A stretch of DNA of 64,000 nt from DATFVJ01 sp963820395. GTDB taxonomy: Bacteria; Actinomycetota; Actinomycetes; Streptosporangiales; Streptosporangiaceae. The stretch lies in assembly GCA_963820395.1 (NCBI GenBank), contig CAWGAE010000015.1, forward strand, positions 434,001-498,000, in the 5' to 3' direction. The translations under genes and the position numbers were made by a program. How positions within the stretch are numbered: the first letter of the stretch is position 1; each line of letters begins with the position of its first letter. This document shows positions 32,911 through 42,032 of the stretch, piece after piece. The notes under the pieces were generated by a model that had not been told where the DNA came from, did no database searches, and saw only the letters and a program-made list of their open reading frames with translations.

Positions 32911-34390
32911 GGCCGGTCAATCCCGCGGTCACGTATTGCGCGTAAAGCGGCGACCGCTTGAACTCGGCGGCCCAGTCCCGGTCCGGCTCCTGGTCGAATG
33001 CCTGGAACACCTCGGCCCAGCCCGGCTTGCCGAAGTGCTTGAGCCCTTCCCTCGGTGGCCCGAAGAAAGCGACGCGGCCACCGGGCACCATGACAAGGAG
33101 ACGGTCGCACACATCCAGGTTCGCGACGCTGTGCGTCACCACGATGACCGTCCGGCCGTCCTTGGCCAGCCCGCTCATCATCTCCATTACCGACTTGTCC
33201 AGGCCCGGGTCCAGGCCGGAGGTGGGCTCGTCCAGGAAGAGCAGGGAGGGCTTGGTCAGCAGTTCGAGCGCGACGTTGACCCTCTTCTGCTGGCCACCCG
33301 ACAAAGACGCCGCGCGGGTCTCGGCATGCGCCTTCAGGCCAAGTTCGCCGATGACCTCGTCCACCCGGCCGTTCCGCTCCTTTTTCGACGTGTCACCGGG
33401 GAAGCGCAGCTCGGCCGCGTACCGCAGGGCGCGGCGCGCCGACAACTGGGTGTGCAGGATGTTCTCTTGCGGAACCAGGCCGATCCGGTGACGCAGTTCG
33501 GCGTAGTGCTTGTAGAGATCGCGGTTGTCGTACAGGACGGTGCCCTCGCCCGCGGGCCGCATGCCGGTGAGCGCACCGAGCAGCGTCGTCTTGCCCGCAC
33601 CGCTCGGGCCGATGATCGCTACGAGGGAGCGCTCGCCGATCGGGAAGCTCACATGGTCGAGCAGCACCTTGCCACTTGCGAGCCGCACCGTGAGGTCGCT
33701 CGCAACCAGCGAGACATCGCCCTCGTCGATGAATTCGCGCAGCTCGTCGCCGACGAGGCGGAATGTCGCACGCCCTATGCCGATAATGTCCCGCTCGGTT
33801 ACCGCGGCGCTTGATATGCGTTCGCCATTGACGAAAGTGCCGTTATGGCTATGCAGGTCGGTGATCTCGTACGTTCCGCCGCCCGAATTCCGCAGCTCCG
33901 CGTGATAGCGGGAGACACCGAGGTCGGCGAGCACGAGCTCGTTGTCGGGTGCCCGCCCGATCCGAAGTACGCGTACCGGCGCGCGGTGCACCATGCTCGG
34001 GCGGCGATCCACGCTCAGACCCGCGGCAGGTGGCGCGGGAACGTCCCTGTCGCCGGTCTCGGGGCGAATGATCGAGCAGAGCACAACGGGCCCGTCTTCC
34101 GGGTGCCCGAGCCGGAAAACGCAGTCAGAGTGGATCTCGCAGCGGTCCACCCGGCTGTTGCCGAGGAACGTCCCGTTGGTGCTGCCTGCGTCCTCGAAGA
34201 TCCAGGCGCCCTGAGCGAACCGCACGACCGCATGCCGCCACGACACTCGCGAGTCGGTGACTACGATGTCACAGGCTGGATCGCGGCCAACTGTATATGA
34301 CTGCCCCGCATGCAACCGTAGGTCGCTCCCCTGCACCCTCATGACGAGTACGGGGGTCGCATGCGACGATAGGGAGCGCTCGGTCGCCAT
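32855..34390 (-). CDS. FHA-FHA-ABC transporter ATPase (Rv1747-like)
   Basis: A 511-residue protein. FHA1 (about 20-95) has YTVGRDPACDIVV, SRVSWRHAVV, GSTNGTFLG; FHA2 (about 120-205) has LRIGRAPDNELVL, VSRYHAEL, HSHNGTFVNG. The ABC domain follows with Walker A GPSGAGKTTLL, signature LSGGQQKRVNVALELL, Walker B LLFLDEPTSGLDPG and the H-loop VVTHS. Rv1747 is phosphorylated by the neighbouring kinase PknF and exports cell-envelope material; here a Ser/Thr kinase gene is directly divergent. The permease half continues in another frame (see 32032-32910). Confidence 0.9.
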   Translation of the reverse strand: MATERSLSSHATPVLVMRVQGSDLRLHAGQSYTVGRDPACDIVVTDSRVSWRHAVVRFAQGAWIFEDAGSTNGTFLGNSRVDRCEIHSDCVFRLGHPEDGPVVLCSIIRPETGDRDVPAPPAAGLSVDRRPSMVHRAPVRVLRIGRAPDNELVLADLGVSRYHAELRNSGGGTYEITDLHSHNGTFVNGERISSAAVTERDIIGIGRATFRLVGDELREFIDEGDVSLVASDLTVRLASGKVLLDHVSFPIGERSLVAIIGPSGAGKTTLLGALTGMRPAGEGTVLYDNRDLYKHYAELRHRIGLVPQENILHTQLSARRALRYAAELRFPGDTSKKERNGRVDEVIGELGLKAHAETRAASLSGGQQKRVNVALELLTKPSLLFLDEPTSGLDPGLDKSVMEMMSGLAKDGRTVIVVTHSVANLDVCDRLLVMVPGGRVAFFGPPREGLKHFGKPGWAEVFQAFDQEPDRDWAAEFKRSPLYAQYVTAGLTGRAPADQPQAGSAAAQATQ

Positions 34391-34588
34391 CCGCCAAGTG
34401 TAGAGCGAGCGGGCGTAAAGTAGTATGCGTTCAAAATTGCAGTCTACGGCGGGTCTGGCGGCGATGACCGTCATTAGTAGTACTTGGACTGTTCCGGCCG
34501 CACCGCGAGTGTGTCCCGAACGATTCCGTTGCTGGTCGGCGCTGCGGCGGGAGGCTGCCCGCACGGGTGGGAAAGCGCTGGAGGCATT

Positions 34589-35737
34589 GTGAGCGACGAG
34601 ATCCCTCGCGATGCTCGCGAGTTCCCTCCCGGGGCGCAGATCGCGGGCTACCGGCTCGAGGAGGAGATCGGCCGCGGTGGGATGGCGGTTGTCTACCGCG
34701 CCCATGACGTTCGCCTGGACCGGCGGGTCGCGCTGAAGATCCTGACGCCCGGGCTCGCTGGCAACCGGGCCTTCCGGCAGCGGTTCATCAGGGAATCGAG
34801 GGCGGCGGCGGCCGTTGACCACCCCAACATCATCCCGATCTTCGAGGCGGGCGAGTCCAGCGGTGTCCTGTTCATCGCGATGCGCTACGTCCAGGGGCGT
34901 GATCTGCGAACGCTGCTCGACCGGGAGGGCACGCTACCCGCCGCGCACGTCGCCTATATCATCGCCCAGATGGCCTCGGCGCTGGACGCGGCCCACGCGC
35001 GTGGCCTGGTCCACAGGGATGTGAAGCCGGCCAACATGCTGCTCGACGAGGCGGCGGGAAGCGACCAGCGGGATCACGTCTACCTGTCGGACTTCGGGCT
35101 CAGCAAGCAGTCGCTCGCAGCGGCCGACCTCACGTCGGCGGGCCAGTTCCTGGGCACGCTCGATTATGTCGCGCCCGAGCAGATCGAGGGCCGGCCGGTG
35201 GACGGGCGGGCGGACCTCTACGCCCTCGCGTGCGCCGCGTTCGAGATGCTCTGCGGCACGCCGCCGTTCAGCCGGGATCAGCGCCTGGCGGTGCTGTGGG
35301 CGCAGCTGTCCGAGCCGCCACCAGCGCTCACCGCCCGTCGCCCCGATCTGCCACCAGCAATCGACCAGGTGATGGCGAGTGCGCTGGCCAAGTCACCGTC
35401 CGACAGGTACGCGAGCTGCCACGACTTCGCGGCAGCGCTGCGTGCGGCCTGCGGGCTCGACGCAGGCGAAGCGGCAGCACCCGGCGTGCCGCCCTCGTCG
35501 GCTGCGGCGAGGCCGAGCCCGAGGCCGCCAGGACAGGCCACGGAGCTGGCCATGCCCACCGGCGGCCCGGGCGCAGCCAGGGACCACCCGAGGACGGAGG
35601 CCGCGGGCGCGAACGTGGCTACCCCCTCAGGCGCGGGCGGCGCTGGCACGGGCGGCGCAATGACAGGCGCAGGGCACAGGCGATGCGGCGCACCCGGGCA
35701 CCGAGGTGGCACCTCCCGCACCTACCGGAGGCAGTGA
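34589..35737 (+). CDS. PknB-type Ser/Thr protein kinase domain (N-terminal part of a sensor kinase)
   Basis: The kinase domain spans about residues 15-280: glycine loop IGRGGMAVVYRAHD, Lys in VALKILTPG, catalytic HRDVKPANMLLD, metal-binding DFGLSKQ and APEQIEG. Pro/Ala-rich low complexity follows. The frame ends at 35737 inside a long repeat, but one-base shifts in the repeat link it to the membrane segment and beta-propeller at 36069-37352. GTG at 34589 follows GGAGG. It is divergent from the FHA-ABC exporter, a natural substrate candidate. Confidence 0.9.
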   Translation: MSDEIPRDAREFPPGAQIAGYRLEEEIGRGGMAVVYRAHDVRLDRRVALKILTPGLAGNRAFRQRFIRESRAAAAVDHPNIIPIFEAGESSGVLFIAMRYVQGRDLRTLLDREGTLPAAHVAYIIAQMASALDAAHARGLVHRDVKPANMLLDEAAGSDQRDHVYLSDFGLSKQSLAAADLTSAGQFLGTLDYVAPEQIEGRPVDGRADLYALACAAFEMLCGTPPFSRDQRLAVLWAQLSEPPPALTARRPDLPPAIDQVMASALAKSPSDRYASCHDFAAALRAACGLDAGEAAAPGVPPSSAAARPSPRPPGQATELAMPTGGPGAARDHPRTEAAGANVATPSGAGGAGTGGAMTGAGHRRCGAPGHRGGTSRTYRRQ

Positions 35738-36100
35738 TACGGCCCGGGCCCACCCGGGCACCGAGGCAGTGCCCGCCGTACCCGCCGTGCCTCCCACGGC
35801 GACCGCAGCGGGCATCGCGGACCTGACCGCCGCCGCGGGCGGAGGCGAGGGCACAGGCGATGCGGCGCACCCGGCCACCGAGGTGGCACCTGCCCGCACC
35901 TACCGGAGGCGGTGATACGGCCCGGGCCCACCCGGGCACCGAGGCAGTGCCTGCCGTACCCGCCGTGCCTCCCACGGGGACCGCAGCGGGCATCGCGGAC
36001 CTGACCGCCGCCGCGGGCGGCGCAATGACAGGCAGGGCACAGGCGATGCGGCGCACCCGGGCACCGAGGTGGCACCTCCCGCACCTACCGGAGGCAGCGC
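35679..36100. repeat. 177/186-bp tandem repeats in the kinase linker, with internal indels
   Basis: A unit starting CGATGCGGCGCACCCGG occurs at 35681, 35858 and 36044 (periods 177 and 186, both multiples of three). Translated in the right frame it gives a Pro/Thr/Ala-rich linker with GTEVAPPAPTGGS and HPGTEAVPAVPAVPP. The copies differ by one- and two-base indels: a likely extra G near 35671-35675, ACCTGCCC in copy 2 where copy 1 has ACCTCCC, and a two-base loss before copy 3. The net effect keeps the propeller in frame only if all are combined. Confidence 0.85.
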
Positions 36101-37352
36101 GGGCCCCGCCGCAGGCACGGGAGAATCCGCTGCGGCCGAGCCGAGCCATGTTGACGCGGGACCGTATCACGGGCGGAAGCGGTCACGCACCGCCCTGGTC
36201 GTCGCGTGTGCCGCTGTCGTCGGCCTCGCGGGTGCCGCGTTCGCGATCCATGCCACCGGCACCGGAACGCACGGCGCAGCGCTCACGCTGCCTGGATGCA
36301 CCACGGCGACCGCGGCGGCACGGCCACTGGCGAAAGTCCACAGCGCCGCGGTCTCGCTCCCGGGTGCACCGTACGCCGTCGCGGTGACACCCGACGGTCA
36401 GTGGTCGTTCGTTACGCTCGGCAACTCGGTCGCCGTGCTCCGCAACGGCGGCTCGCTGGCGCCCTCGTTCGGCGGGACGACGATCCCCGTGCCGTCGGCC
36501 GCCGGCGAGTCGGTCACCCAGGACGGACGTTATCTTCTCGTCGCCTCCGGCAGCGGAGCCGCCGTCATCAACGTGGCCAGCGCAGAGCAAGGGAGCCCGG
36601 ATGCCGTACTCGGGAGCCTCTCAGCTGCCGGAGGCAGCGGAGCTGACCAGGTCTTTCTGTCACCCGATGACCGGTTCGCGTTCGTCACCCTCGCCAACAG
36701 CGGCCAGCTGGCCGTGTTCAACCTGCAAAATGCGCTGGCCAGCGGCTTCGGCCCGGCCAGCTTTGTCGGGAGCATCCGGCTCGGGGTGAAGCCGGCGGGC
36801 ATGCGGGTATCGAACGACGGCCGCTGGCTGTATGTGGTGACCGGGATGCGCAGCAACAGGTCCCACGAGGGAACGTTGACGGTCATCAACCTCCGCCGCG
36901 CGGAGACGAACCCTGCTGCGTCGGTCGCCGCCACCGTGAGCGCGGGCTGCACCCCGGTCCGCGTGATCGTCTCCGCGGACGGCAGCGTCGTCTGGGTGAC
37001 CGCATCGCTAAGCGATGCAGTGCTCGGATTTTCCGCCGCGAAAGTGCTCAGCGACCCGCAGCACTCCCTCATCGCCAGGGTCCCGGTCGGCGAAGCACCG
37101 GTCGGGCTCACCTTCATCGACCATGAGAAGCGGATCGTGGTCGCCAACTCCAACGCCTTTGGGGTGAAGGGTGCTACGACAAGCCTCGGCGTGATCAACA
37201 CGTCGGCGGCCCTCGCGGGCCGGCCGGCCATGCTCGGGGTGGTGCAGACCGGCCGCCTGCCCCGCCAGTTCACGGTGGAAGGCGGAGGCTTGCTCGTCAC
37301 GAACTCGGGTTCGGGTCAACTGCAGGCCGTTAACATCGGTGATCTCCCCTGA
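36069..37352 (+). CDS. Membrane anchor plus YncE/lactonase-type beta-propeller (sensor part of the kinase)
   Basis: One membrane helix (SRTALVVACAAVVGLAGAAF at about 36180-36240) is followed by about 370 extracytoplasmic residues with YVTN-type beta-propeller repeats, for example GAPYAVAVTPDGQWSFVTLG, DDRFAFVTLANSGQLAVFNL and DGSVVWVTASLSDAVLGFSA. It has no start of its own with a ribosome site and continues the kinase linker, so kinase and propeller probably form one chain comparable to PknD, whose sensor is also a propeller. The ligand is unknown. Confidence 0.8.
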   Translation: MAPPAPTGGSAGPAAGTGESAAAEPSHVDAGPYHGRKRSRTALVVACAAVVGLAGAAFAIHATGTGTHGAALTLPGCTTATAAARPLAKVHSAAVSLPGAPYAVAVTPDGQWSFVTLGNSVAVLRNGGSLAPSFGGTTIPVPSAAGESVTQDGRYLLVASGSGAAVINVASAEQGSPDAVLGSLSAAGGSGADQVFLSPDDRFAFVTLANSGQLAVFNLQNALASGFGPASFVGSIRLGVKPAGMRVSNDGRWLYVVTGMRSNRSHEGTLTVINLRRAETNPAASVAATVSAGCTPVRVIVSADGSVVWVTASLSDAVLGFSAAKVLSDPQHSLIARVPVGEAPVGLTFIDHEKRIVVANSNAFGVKGATTSLGVINTSAALAGRPAMLGVVQTGRLPRQFTVEGGGLLVTNSGSGQLQAVNIGDLP

Positions 37353-37753
37353 CGGGCCGTGCTCTGGAACGAGCGGCCCACGGGATCTAGATCGTAGCGG
37401 CCGATGCCGTACGCGGCGGGGGCGAAGACGCCGAATTGTCCTTGCGGGCCTCTGCTTCTCGCCCGCCGAGCGCCGCACGGGCCTATTCCGCCGCGGGTTT
37501 TCCGATGGAGATACATAAACTATCAGCGCGTGGCGTACCGTAGCATCTCCTCATGAGGTGGACCGGCGGGGTTGCTGCCGCTACCCCGGTGGCCAGCATC
37601 GTGGGCGCCAGGCGCAGGGGCGGACGTGAGGCATGCCGGCGCCATCAGCTACAGGCCAGGGCCGCTGCGCGGCGTGATCACGCCACCCGCAGCGGCTGTG
37701 CCCGCGGCTCCAGGGTCCGCGCTCGCAGGGCCCTCGCCTTCAGGGGAAGTGCA
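37353..37753. other. Gene-free region before the DUF2993 gene
   Basis: About 400 bases without recognisable coding. An AT-richer patch, GATACATAAACTATCAG at 37508-37524, is a reasonable promoter area. An in-frame upstream extension of the DUF2993 frame to 37553 looks non-coding. Confidence 0.4.
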
Positions 37754-38470
37754 GTGAGCGAATACCCGACCGCGCCCCTGCCGCGACAACAGCCACCCCC
37801 CCGCGAGCGGAGAAGGTCCCGGCGGTGGCTTTACCTCGTCATCGCCCTGGTCGTGCTGCTGGCCGTACTTGTCATCGGTGACCGTGTCGCGGCCGCGTAC
37901 ACGGAGAACAGGATCGCGCAGCAAATCCAGAGCCAGGGTTTCAGCAGCAAGCCACGCGTATCGATCGAGGGCTTCCCCTTCCTGACCCAACTGCTCGGCC
38001 ATGACCTCCGCAACGTCAATATCAGCGCCGATGGCGTGCACGAGGGCCCGGTCGTCATCACCAACATCGACGCGAACCTGCAAGGGGTCCACCTCAACTC
38101 GAGCTATAGCGGAGCCACGGTCGATCAGGTGTCCGGCACAGCGCTGATCTCCTTCGGTAATCTGCTGGGCGCGTCGGGAGGGCCGAGTGTGACCGTAACC
38201 GCCGTACACGGCGACGAGGTCGACTTCAACGTGAACCTTGACATCGTCAGCGGGACAGGGACCGCACGGGTCACCCAGGCCGGCCCCAACAAGATCCACG
38301 TCCAGGTGATCTCCGCGGACGGGCTTCCGCTCTCGCTGCTGGGTTCGCTGGCCGACTTCACGGTAACCGTGCCGGCACTTCCCCTGAACATGACCATCCA
38401 GAGCGTGAACGTCTCTGCACAGGGCATCCTGGTACACGTCACGGGCAGCAACGTCAGCTTCAGCCAGTGA
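37754..38470 (+). CDS. DUF2993 (LmeA-like) membrane-anchored lipid-binding protein
   Basis: A 238-residue protein. A Pro/Arg-rich cytoplasmic start leads to one membrane anchor (YLVIALVVLLAVLVIGDRVA, about 30-50) and a DUF2993 extracytoplasmic domain with NRIAQQIQSQGF and RVSIEGFPFLTQLL. Mycobacterial LmeA is a periplasmic phospholipid-binding protein needed for lipoglycan mannan elongation; a similar lipid role is inferred. GTG at 37754 follows AGGGGAAG. Its stop overlaps the next gene (GTGA). Confidence 0.87.
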   Translation: MSEYPTAPLPRQQPPPRERRRSRRWLYLVIALVVLLAVLVIGDRVAAAYTENRIAQQIQSQGFSSKPRVSIEGFPFLTQLLGHDLRNVNISADGVHEGPVVITNIDANLQGVHLNSSYSGATVDQVSGTALISFGNLLGASGGPSVTVTAVHGDEVDFNVNLDIVSGTGTARVTQAGPNKIHVQVISADGLPLSLLGSLADFTVTVPALPLNMTIQSVNVSAQGILVHVTGSNVSFSQ

Positions 38471-39210
38471 TCCGCACGGCCGCCATCTCCGCCCACCGCG
38501 GCGGCTGTGAGGACGCGCTCGCGGGGACGTACGAGGCGTACACCAAGGCCCTGGAGGCGGGGGTGGACTACGTCGAGTTCGATGTCAGGCGCACGGCAGA
38601 TGGTGAACTGGCCGTCTACCACGATGCGTACGTGCGCGGGCACAATGCGGTTACAAAGATCAGCTACGCGGTGCTGTGTGAACTTGCCGGATACGAGGTG
38701 CCGCGCGTCGTGGACATCATGCGGCTCATCGCGGGCCGGGCGATCGCGCACGTGGACCTCAAGGAGGCCAGCGGTGCGGACACGATCATCGAGCGGGCGC
38801 TTGAAATCCTCGGACCGGGCAACTTCGTTGCTACAACGCTCGAGGACGCTTCGGTCGCGGCGATTCGGAGCGGTTTCCCCGAGGTTCCCGTCGGCTTGTC
38901 CCTCGGCCGCGATCTCGGCGCCATGCCCCTGCTGCTCCGGCCATGGGCGCGCCGCCAAGAGGCGTTCCCGCTGCACCGCATCCGTGCCTGCGGCGCGGAC
39001 TGGGTTGCCATGCATCACCGACTCGCGCTCGCCGGTGTGCTGGGCCGGTGCCACCGGCAAAACCTCAAGACGATGGTCTGGACGGTCAACAGCGAAGCGA
39101 TGATCACCCGCTGGCTGGCCGACCCGCGCGTGGATGTGCTCGTCACCGACCGGCCAAAGAGCGCGATCGCGGCGCGCGACCGGCTACGCGACGCACCCGA
39201 TCCCGATTAG
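38467..39210 (+). CDS. Glycerophosphodiester phosphodiesterase
   Basis: A 247-residue GDPD that would hydrolyse deacylated phospholipids to glycerol-3-phosphate. Catalytic motifs: ISAHRGGCED (His-Arg), YVEFDVRRTADGELAVYHDA (Glu and second His), HVDLKEASG and MVWTVNS. No signal peptide, so cytoplasmic. GTG at 38467 overlaps the stop of the DUF2993 gene. Confidence 0.9.
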   Translation: MIRTAAISAHRGGCEDALAGTYEAYTKALEAGVDYVEFDVRRTADGELAVYHDAYVRGHNAVTKISYAVLCELAGYEVPRVVDIMRLIAGRAIAHVDLKEASGADTIIERALEILGPGNFVATTLEDASVAAIRSGFPEVPVGLSLGRDLGAMPLLLRPWARRQEAFPLHRIRACGADWVAMHHRLALAGVLGRCHRQNLKTMVWTVNSEAMITRWLADPRVDVLVTDRPKSAIAARDRLRDAPDPD

Positions 39211-39308
39211 CCGCGGTTGCCCGCTCCCCGGCGGTGTCGCAGGCACGCGAGCGGCCCGCAGGCAAGGGCCGAATGTAACGCCGTCACGATCCCCGGCAGG
39301 ATGGCAAG

Positions 39309-39806
39309 GTGAGGGTCGTAGCGCTGGCGGACACGCACGCACCGCGCCGCTGGGGGTCGTGCCCGCCCAGGGTGGCTGAGTGCCTGCGCGGTGCGGATCT
39401 GATCCTGCACGCGGGCGACGTATGTACCGCCGAGGTGCTCGATGAACTTGCTGGTTACGCACCGGTCCGCGTGGTATGCGGGAACAACGATGGCCCTGAC
39501 GTCGGCGCGTGGGGCGCGCCGGAGACTGCCGAGCTGGATCTGGACGGCCTGCCGGTGGCGATGGTTCACGACAGCGGCCCGGCAGCCGGGCGGGTGGCAC
39601 GCATGCACCGCCGGTTTCCCGGTGCCGCTCTCGTGGTGTTCGGGCACTCGCACATCCCGCTCGACCAAAGCGACCCGGCAATCCGCGGCCTGCGTATCTT
39701 CAACCCGGGTTCACCGACCGACCGCAGGCGCCAGCCGCGCGGAACCCTCGGCCTGCTGCGGATCGAGCACGGCCGCCTCGTGGAGGCAAGGATCGTCCCG
39801 GTGTGA
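39309..39806 (+). CDS. YfcE/MJ0936-type metallophosphoesterase
   Basis: A 165-residue phosphodiesterase with the two-metal ligands in ALADTHAPRR, LHAGDVCT, CGNNDGPD and VFGHSHIPL. Substrate unknown. GTG at 39309 follows a weak AGGATGG site. Confidence 0.87.
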   Translation: MRVVALADTHAPRRWGSCPPRVAECLRGADLILHAGDVCTAEVLDELAGYAPVRVVCGNNDGPDVGAWGAPETAELDLDGLPVAMVHDSGPAAGRVARMHRRFPGAALVVFGHSHIPLDQSDPAIRGLRIFNPGSPTDRRRQPRGTLGLLRIEHGRLVEARIVPV

Positions 39807-40061
39807 TGACCGGCTGAGGTAACCGGCGACGTGCCGCCTCATCCGCACGGGAGCGCCGCGTTGCGCAAGGCCCCGGCGCGCAGAAACCCGCGCGCAGAAA
39901 CCGGCGCACCCGAAAGCTTGCCCCCGGCGAGCCTCGGCGAGTCTTCGATCATGACGACCGGGAGCCTGCCGGTCCGCTCGGCGACCCGGTGCCGCCGCGG
40001 CGATCCGTGACAGCTACCCGGCTGTCGCGGATCGCGCCAGCATTTCCATCAAACCGCCGGG
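39807..40061. other. Convergent intergenic region with a doubled short repeat
   Basis: Contains CGCGCAGAAACC twice (about 39878-39902). No gene or clear terminator found. Confidence 0.4.
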
Positions 40062-40463
40062 TCACCCGGAGTACGCCGGCTGATCGGTGGGGATGATCCG
40101 CACCCCCAGCGGCAGGAGCGAAATTGGAATGATCTTGAAACTCGCGATGCCGAGCGGGATCCCGATAATGGTCAGGCACAGCAGCGCACCGGTCACGAGG
40201 TGGCCGATGGCGAGCCACCACCCGGCGACGACGATCCAGATGATGTTTCCTATCAGCGCGCCGACCCCCGCGTCGCGCCGTACCTCGATCGTCCGCCCGA
40301 ACGGCCACAGCACGTAGTTCGCTATCCGGAAAGCAGCGATCCCGAACGGGATCGTAATAATCAGAAAGAACAGGATGAAGCAGACGATCCCGGCCACCAC
40401 GTAGGCGAGCGACATCCAGATGCCGCAGAGGATGAGCCAGATAACGTTCAGGATTGTCTTCAT
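40062..40463 (-). CDS. YccF-domain inner membrane protein
   Basis: A 133-residue protein with two YccF repeats and about four membrane segments: ILNVIWLILCGIWMSLAY, ITIPFGIAAFRIANYVLWPF, IGNIIWIVVAGWWLAIGHL and IIGIPLGIASFKIIPISLLP. The paired PFG/PLG-IA motif is diagnostic. Function unknown. ATG at 40463. Confidence 0.92.
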   Translation of the reverse strand: MKTILNVIWLILCGIWMSLAYVVAGIVCFILFFLIITIPFGIAAFRIANYVLWPFGRTIEVRRDAGVGALIGNIIWIVVAGWWLAIGHLVTGALLCLTIIGIPLGIASFKIIPISLLPLGVRIIPTDQPAYSG

Positions 40464-40567
40464 CGCATCCCCGCAACCTTTCCCTAACGGCTTGCGCTCG
40501 TGCGCGCCGGCCCGACCAAGATTCGCCGCCCGATGCCGGACGTCCACTGACATCCGGTCTCCCGCGC

Positions 40568-41083
40568 TTACCAGCGGCCCCAGTGCACGATGGCGTCGAA
40601 CGGCCGGCGGTCCGGCCGCTGGATCGGCGTCAGCGGCCGGCCTGCCGGGTATCCGAGGGCGATCAGGTAAGCGCAGAACTTGTCATCGGGAAAACCCAGC
40701 ACCTGGCTGGCCAACCGCTGGTCGGCCACTGCCGAGTGACCGCTCGCGATACCGAGGTCGGCGGCAGCCAGCATGATGCTCATCGTCGCCTGGCCGAGGT
40801 CGTACTGGACCCAGTCACGCTGCCGTTCGTCTGCGGGAACCGGTGCCAGCAGCGCGATCGTCGCCGCCGACCTCGCCACGTGCCCGGCGCCCCGCCACAC
40901 CTTGGAAAGCTCCGCGAGCTGCGGCCGATCGGTAACGACGACGAAATCCCACGGCTGCCAGTTGCGGGAGGACGGCGAGCGGCGGCCGGCCTCCAGGATC
41001 CGATCAAGCCCCGGCCTGTCGATAGGCTCGTCAGTGTATTCGCGTACGTTCCGCCGTGATCTGATCGCATCCCACGTCTCCAC
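40568..41083 (-). CDS. Nitroreductase family protein
   Basis: A 171-residue FMN-type nitroreductase. It begins VETWDAIRSRRNVREYTDEP, has GRRSPSSRNWQPWDFVVVTD (FMN contact) and the C-terminal LIALGYPAGRPLTPIQRPDR. GTG at 41083 is preferred because close family members start METWDAI; an ATG at 41161 would add 26 untypical residues. Unrelated in sequence to the two Acg-type genes. Confidence 0.87.
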   Translation of the reverse strand: METWDAIRSRRNVREYTDEPIDRPGLDRILEAGRRSPSSRNWQPWDFVVVTDRPQLAELSKVWRGAGHVARSAATIALLAPVPADERQRDWVQYDLGQATMSIMLAAADLGIASGHSAVADQRLASQVLGFPDDKFCAYLIALGYPAGRPLTPIQRPDRRPFDAIVHWGRW

Positions 41084-41204
41084 CCAATCTGCCGTACCCG
41101 GAGCACGCCGGGCGGAAACGATCGTCCTGGCGGCACCGCCGCACCAGACGGGCGATGTCATACCATGATCGTATTCTTCGCATCCGGAGTCGTACCCTGG
41201 AGAC

Positions 41205-41441
41205 GTGACATCGCGGACCGCGACTGAGACGACAACGCTGCCGGCCGACGTTCGTGCGCCCGGGGTCGTGCACGGCTATCCGCCGCCGGCGCAGCCCGCG
41301 GGCGCGATCGTTTTCGCGTACTGCGGTGCGCCAATGATTGTCCGAGGTGAGTTCTCGCCCGTGCCACCGCTCGACACCTGTACCGTATGTGTGGCGGTTT
41401 GGGAGCAAGAGCGGCAAGGCGTACACCGCGGACGCCGCTGA
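41205..41441 (+). CDS. Small cysteine-motif protein, DUF3039-like
   Basis: A 78-residue protein with two cysteine clusters (VFAYCGAPMIV and LDTCTVCVAVWEQE), a layout like DUF3039 zinc-ribbon proteins. GTG at 41205 follows GGAG. Divergent from the nitroreductase. Function unknown. Confidence 0.55.
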   Translation: MTSRTATETTTLPADVRAPGVVHGYPPPAQPAGAIVFAYCGAPMIVRGEFSPVPPLDTCTVCVAVWEQERQGVHRGRR

Positions 41442-41777
41442 GGCCTCAGCGTCCCTGCTGTGGCGCTGTGCTCGAGGGCGCTGTGCTCGAGGCTGACCGC
41501 CAAGGTGCAGGGCGGCGGGTGAAGGCGGCGGAGGCCTTGCCGGATTGAGGGCAGCCGTGCGCCTAATACGCGCTGACCTGGATGCTTGGCCTGTCATCGC
41601 GGCAGCCCGGCTGCGGACGCCGGGCTGTGGGTCCAACGGCCCGCAAGCGAGGGACCTCGGACAGATGCGGACCGTGGGCGGCGGAGCCGACCATGAGAAC
41701 AGTTGGATGCTACGGGGCTCGGGCGGTCGGCACCTAAGGCCCGGCTCCGAGGGGGGCGAAAGGGTGAGGAGGCCGTC
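41442..41777. other. Gene-free region before the acetate operon
   Basis: Carries a doubled GCGCTGTGCTCGAGG (41461-41491). A GAGGGACCTCGGACAG at 41650-41665 has one DosR-type half-site only. Nothing else recognisable. Confidence 0.4.
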
Positions 41778-42032
41778 ATGAAGGCATGTGTCGGCGACCG
41801 CTTGGTCGTCGATGGCGACGGCGAACGTGTTGGTCTGGTCATCGGTGTCCAGCACGCGGATGGCACTCCGCCGTACGTCATCCGGTGGCTGAGCGACGGA
41901 CACGTCGCCTTGGTCTTCCCGGGCCCATATGCCCGGATCGTGCCTGCCGGCCACCCAGCCGGTTTGGGTAAGCCCGCAAGAAAGGCAACCAGCGCGCGAA
42001 GGACGACCTTGGATGGCACCGACCAAAGGTGA
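41778..42032 (+). CDS. DUF1918 protein
   Basis: An 84-residue small protein: MKACVGDRLVVDGDGERVGL, then PPYVIRWLSDGHVALVFPGP covers the whole DUF1918 SH3-like fold. The C-terminal 20 residues are basic and low complexity. ATG at 41778 follows GAGGAGG. The stop lies inside the next gene, so they are probably co-translated. Function unknown. Confidence 0.85.
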   Translation: MKACVGDRLVVDGDGERVGLVIGVQHADGTPPYVIRWLSDGHVALVFPGPYARIVPAGHPAGLGKPARKATSARRTTLDGTDQR

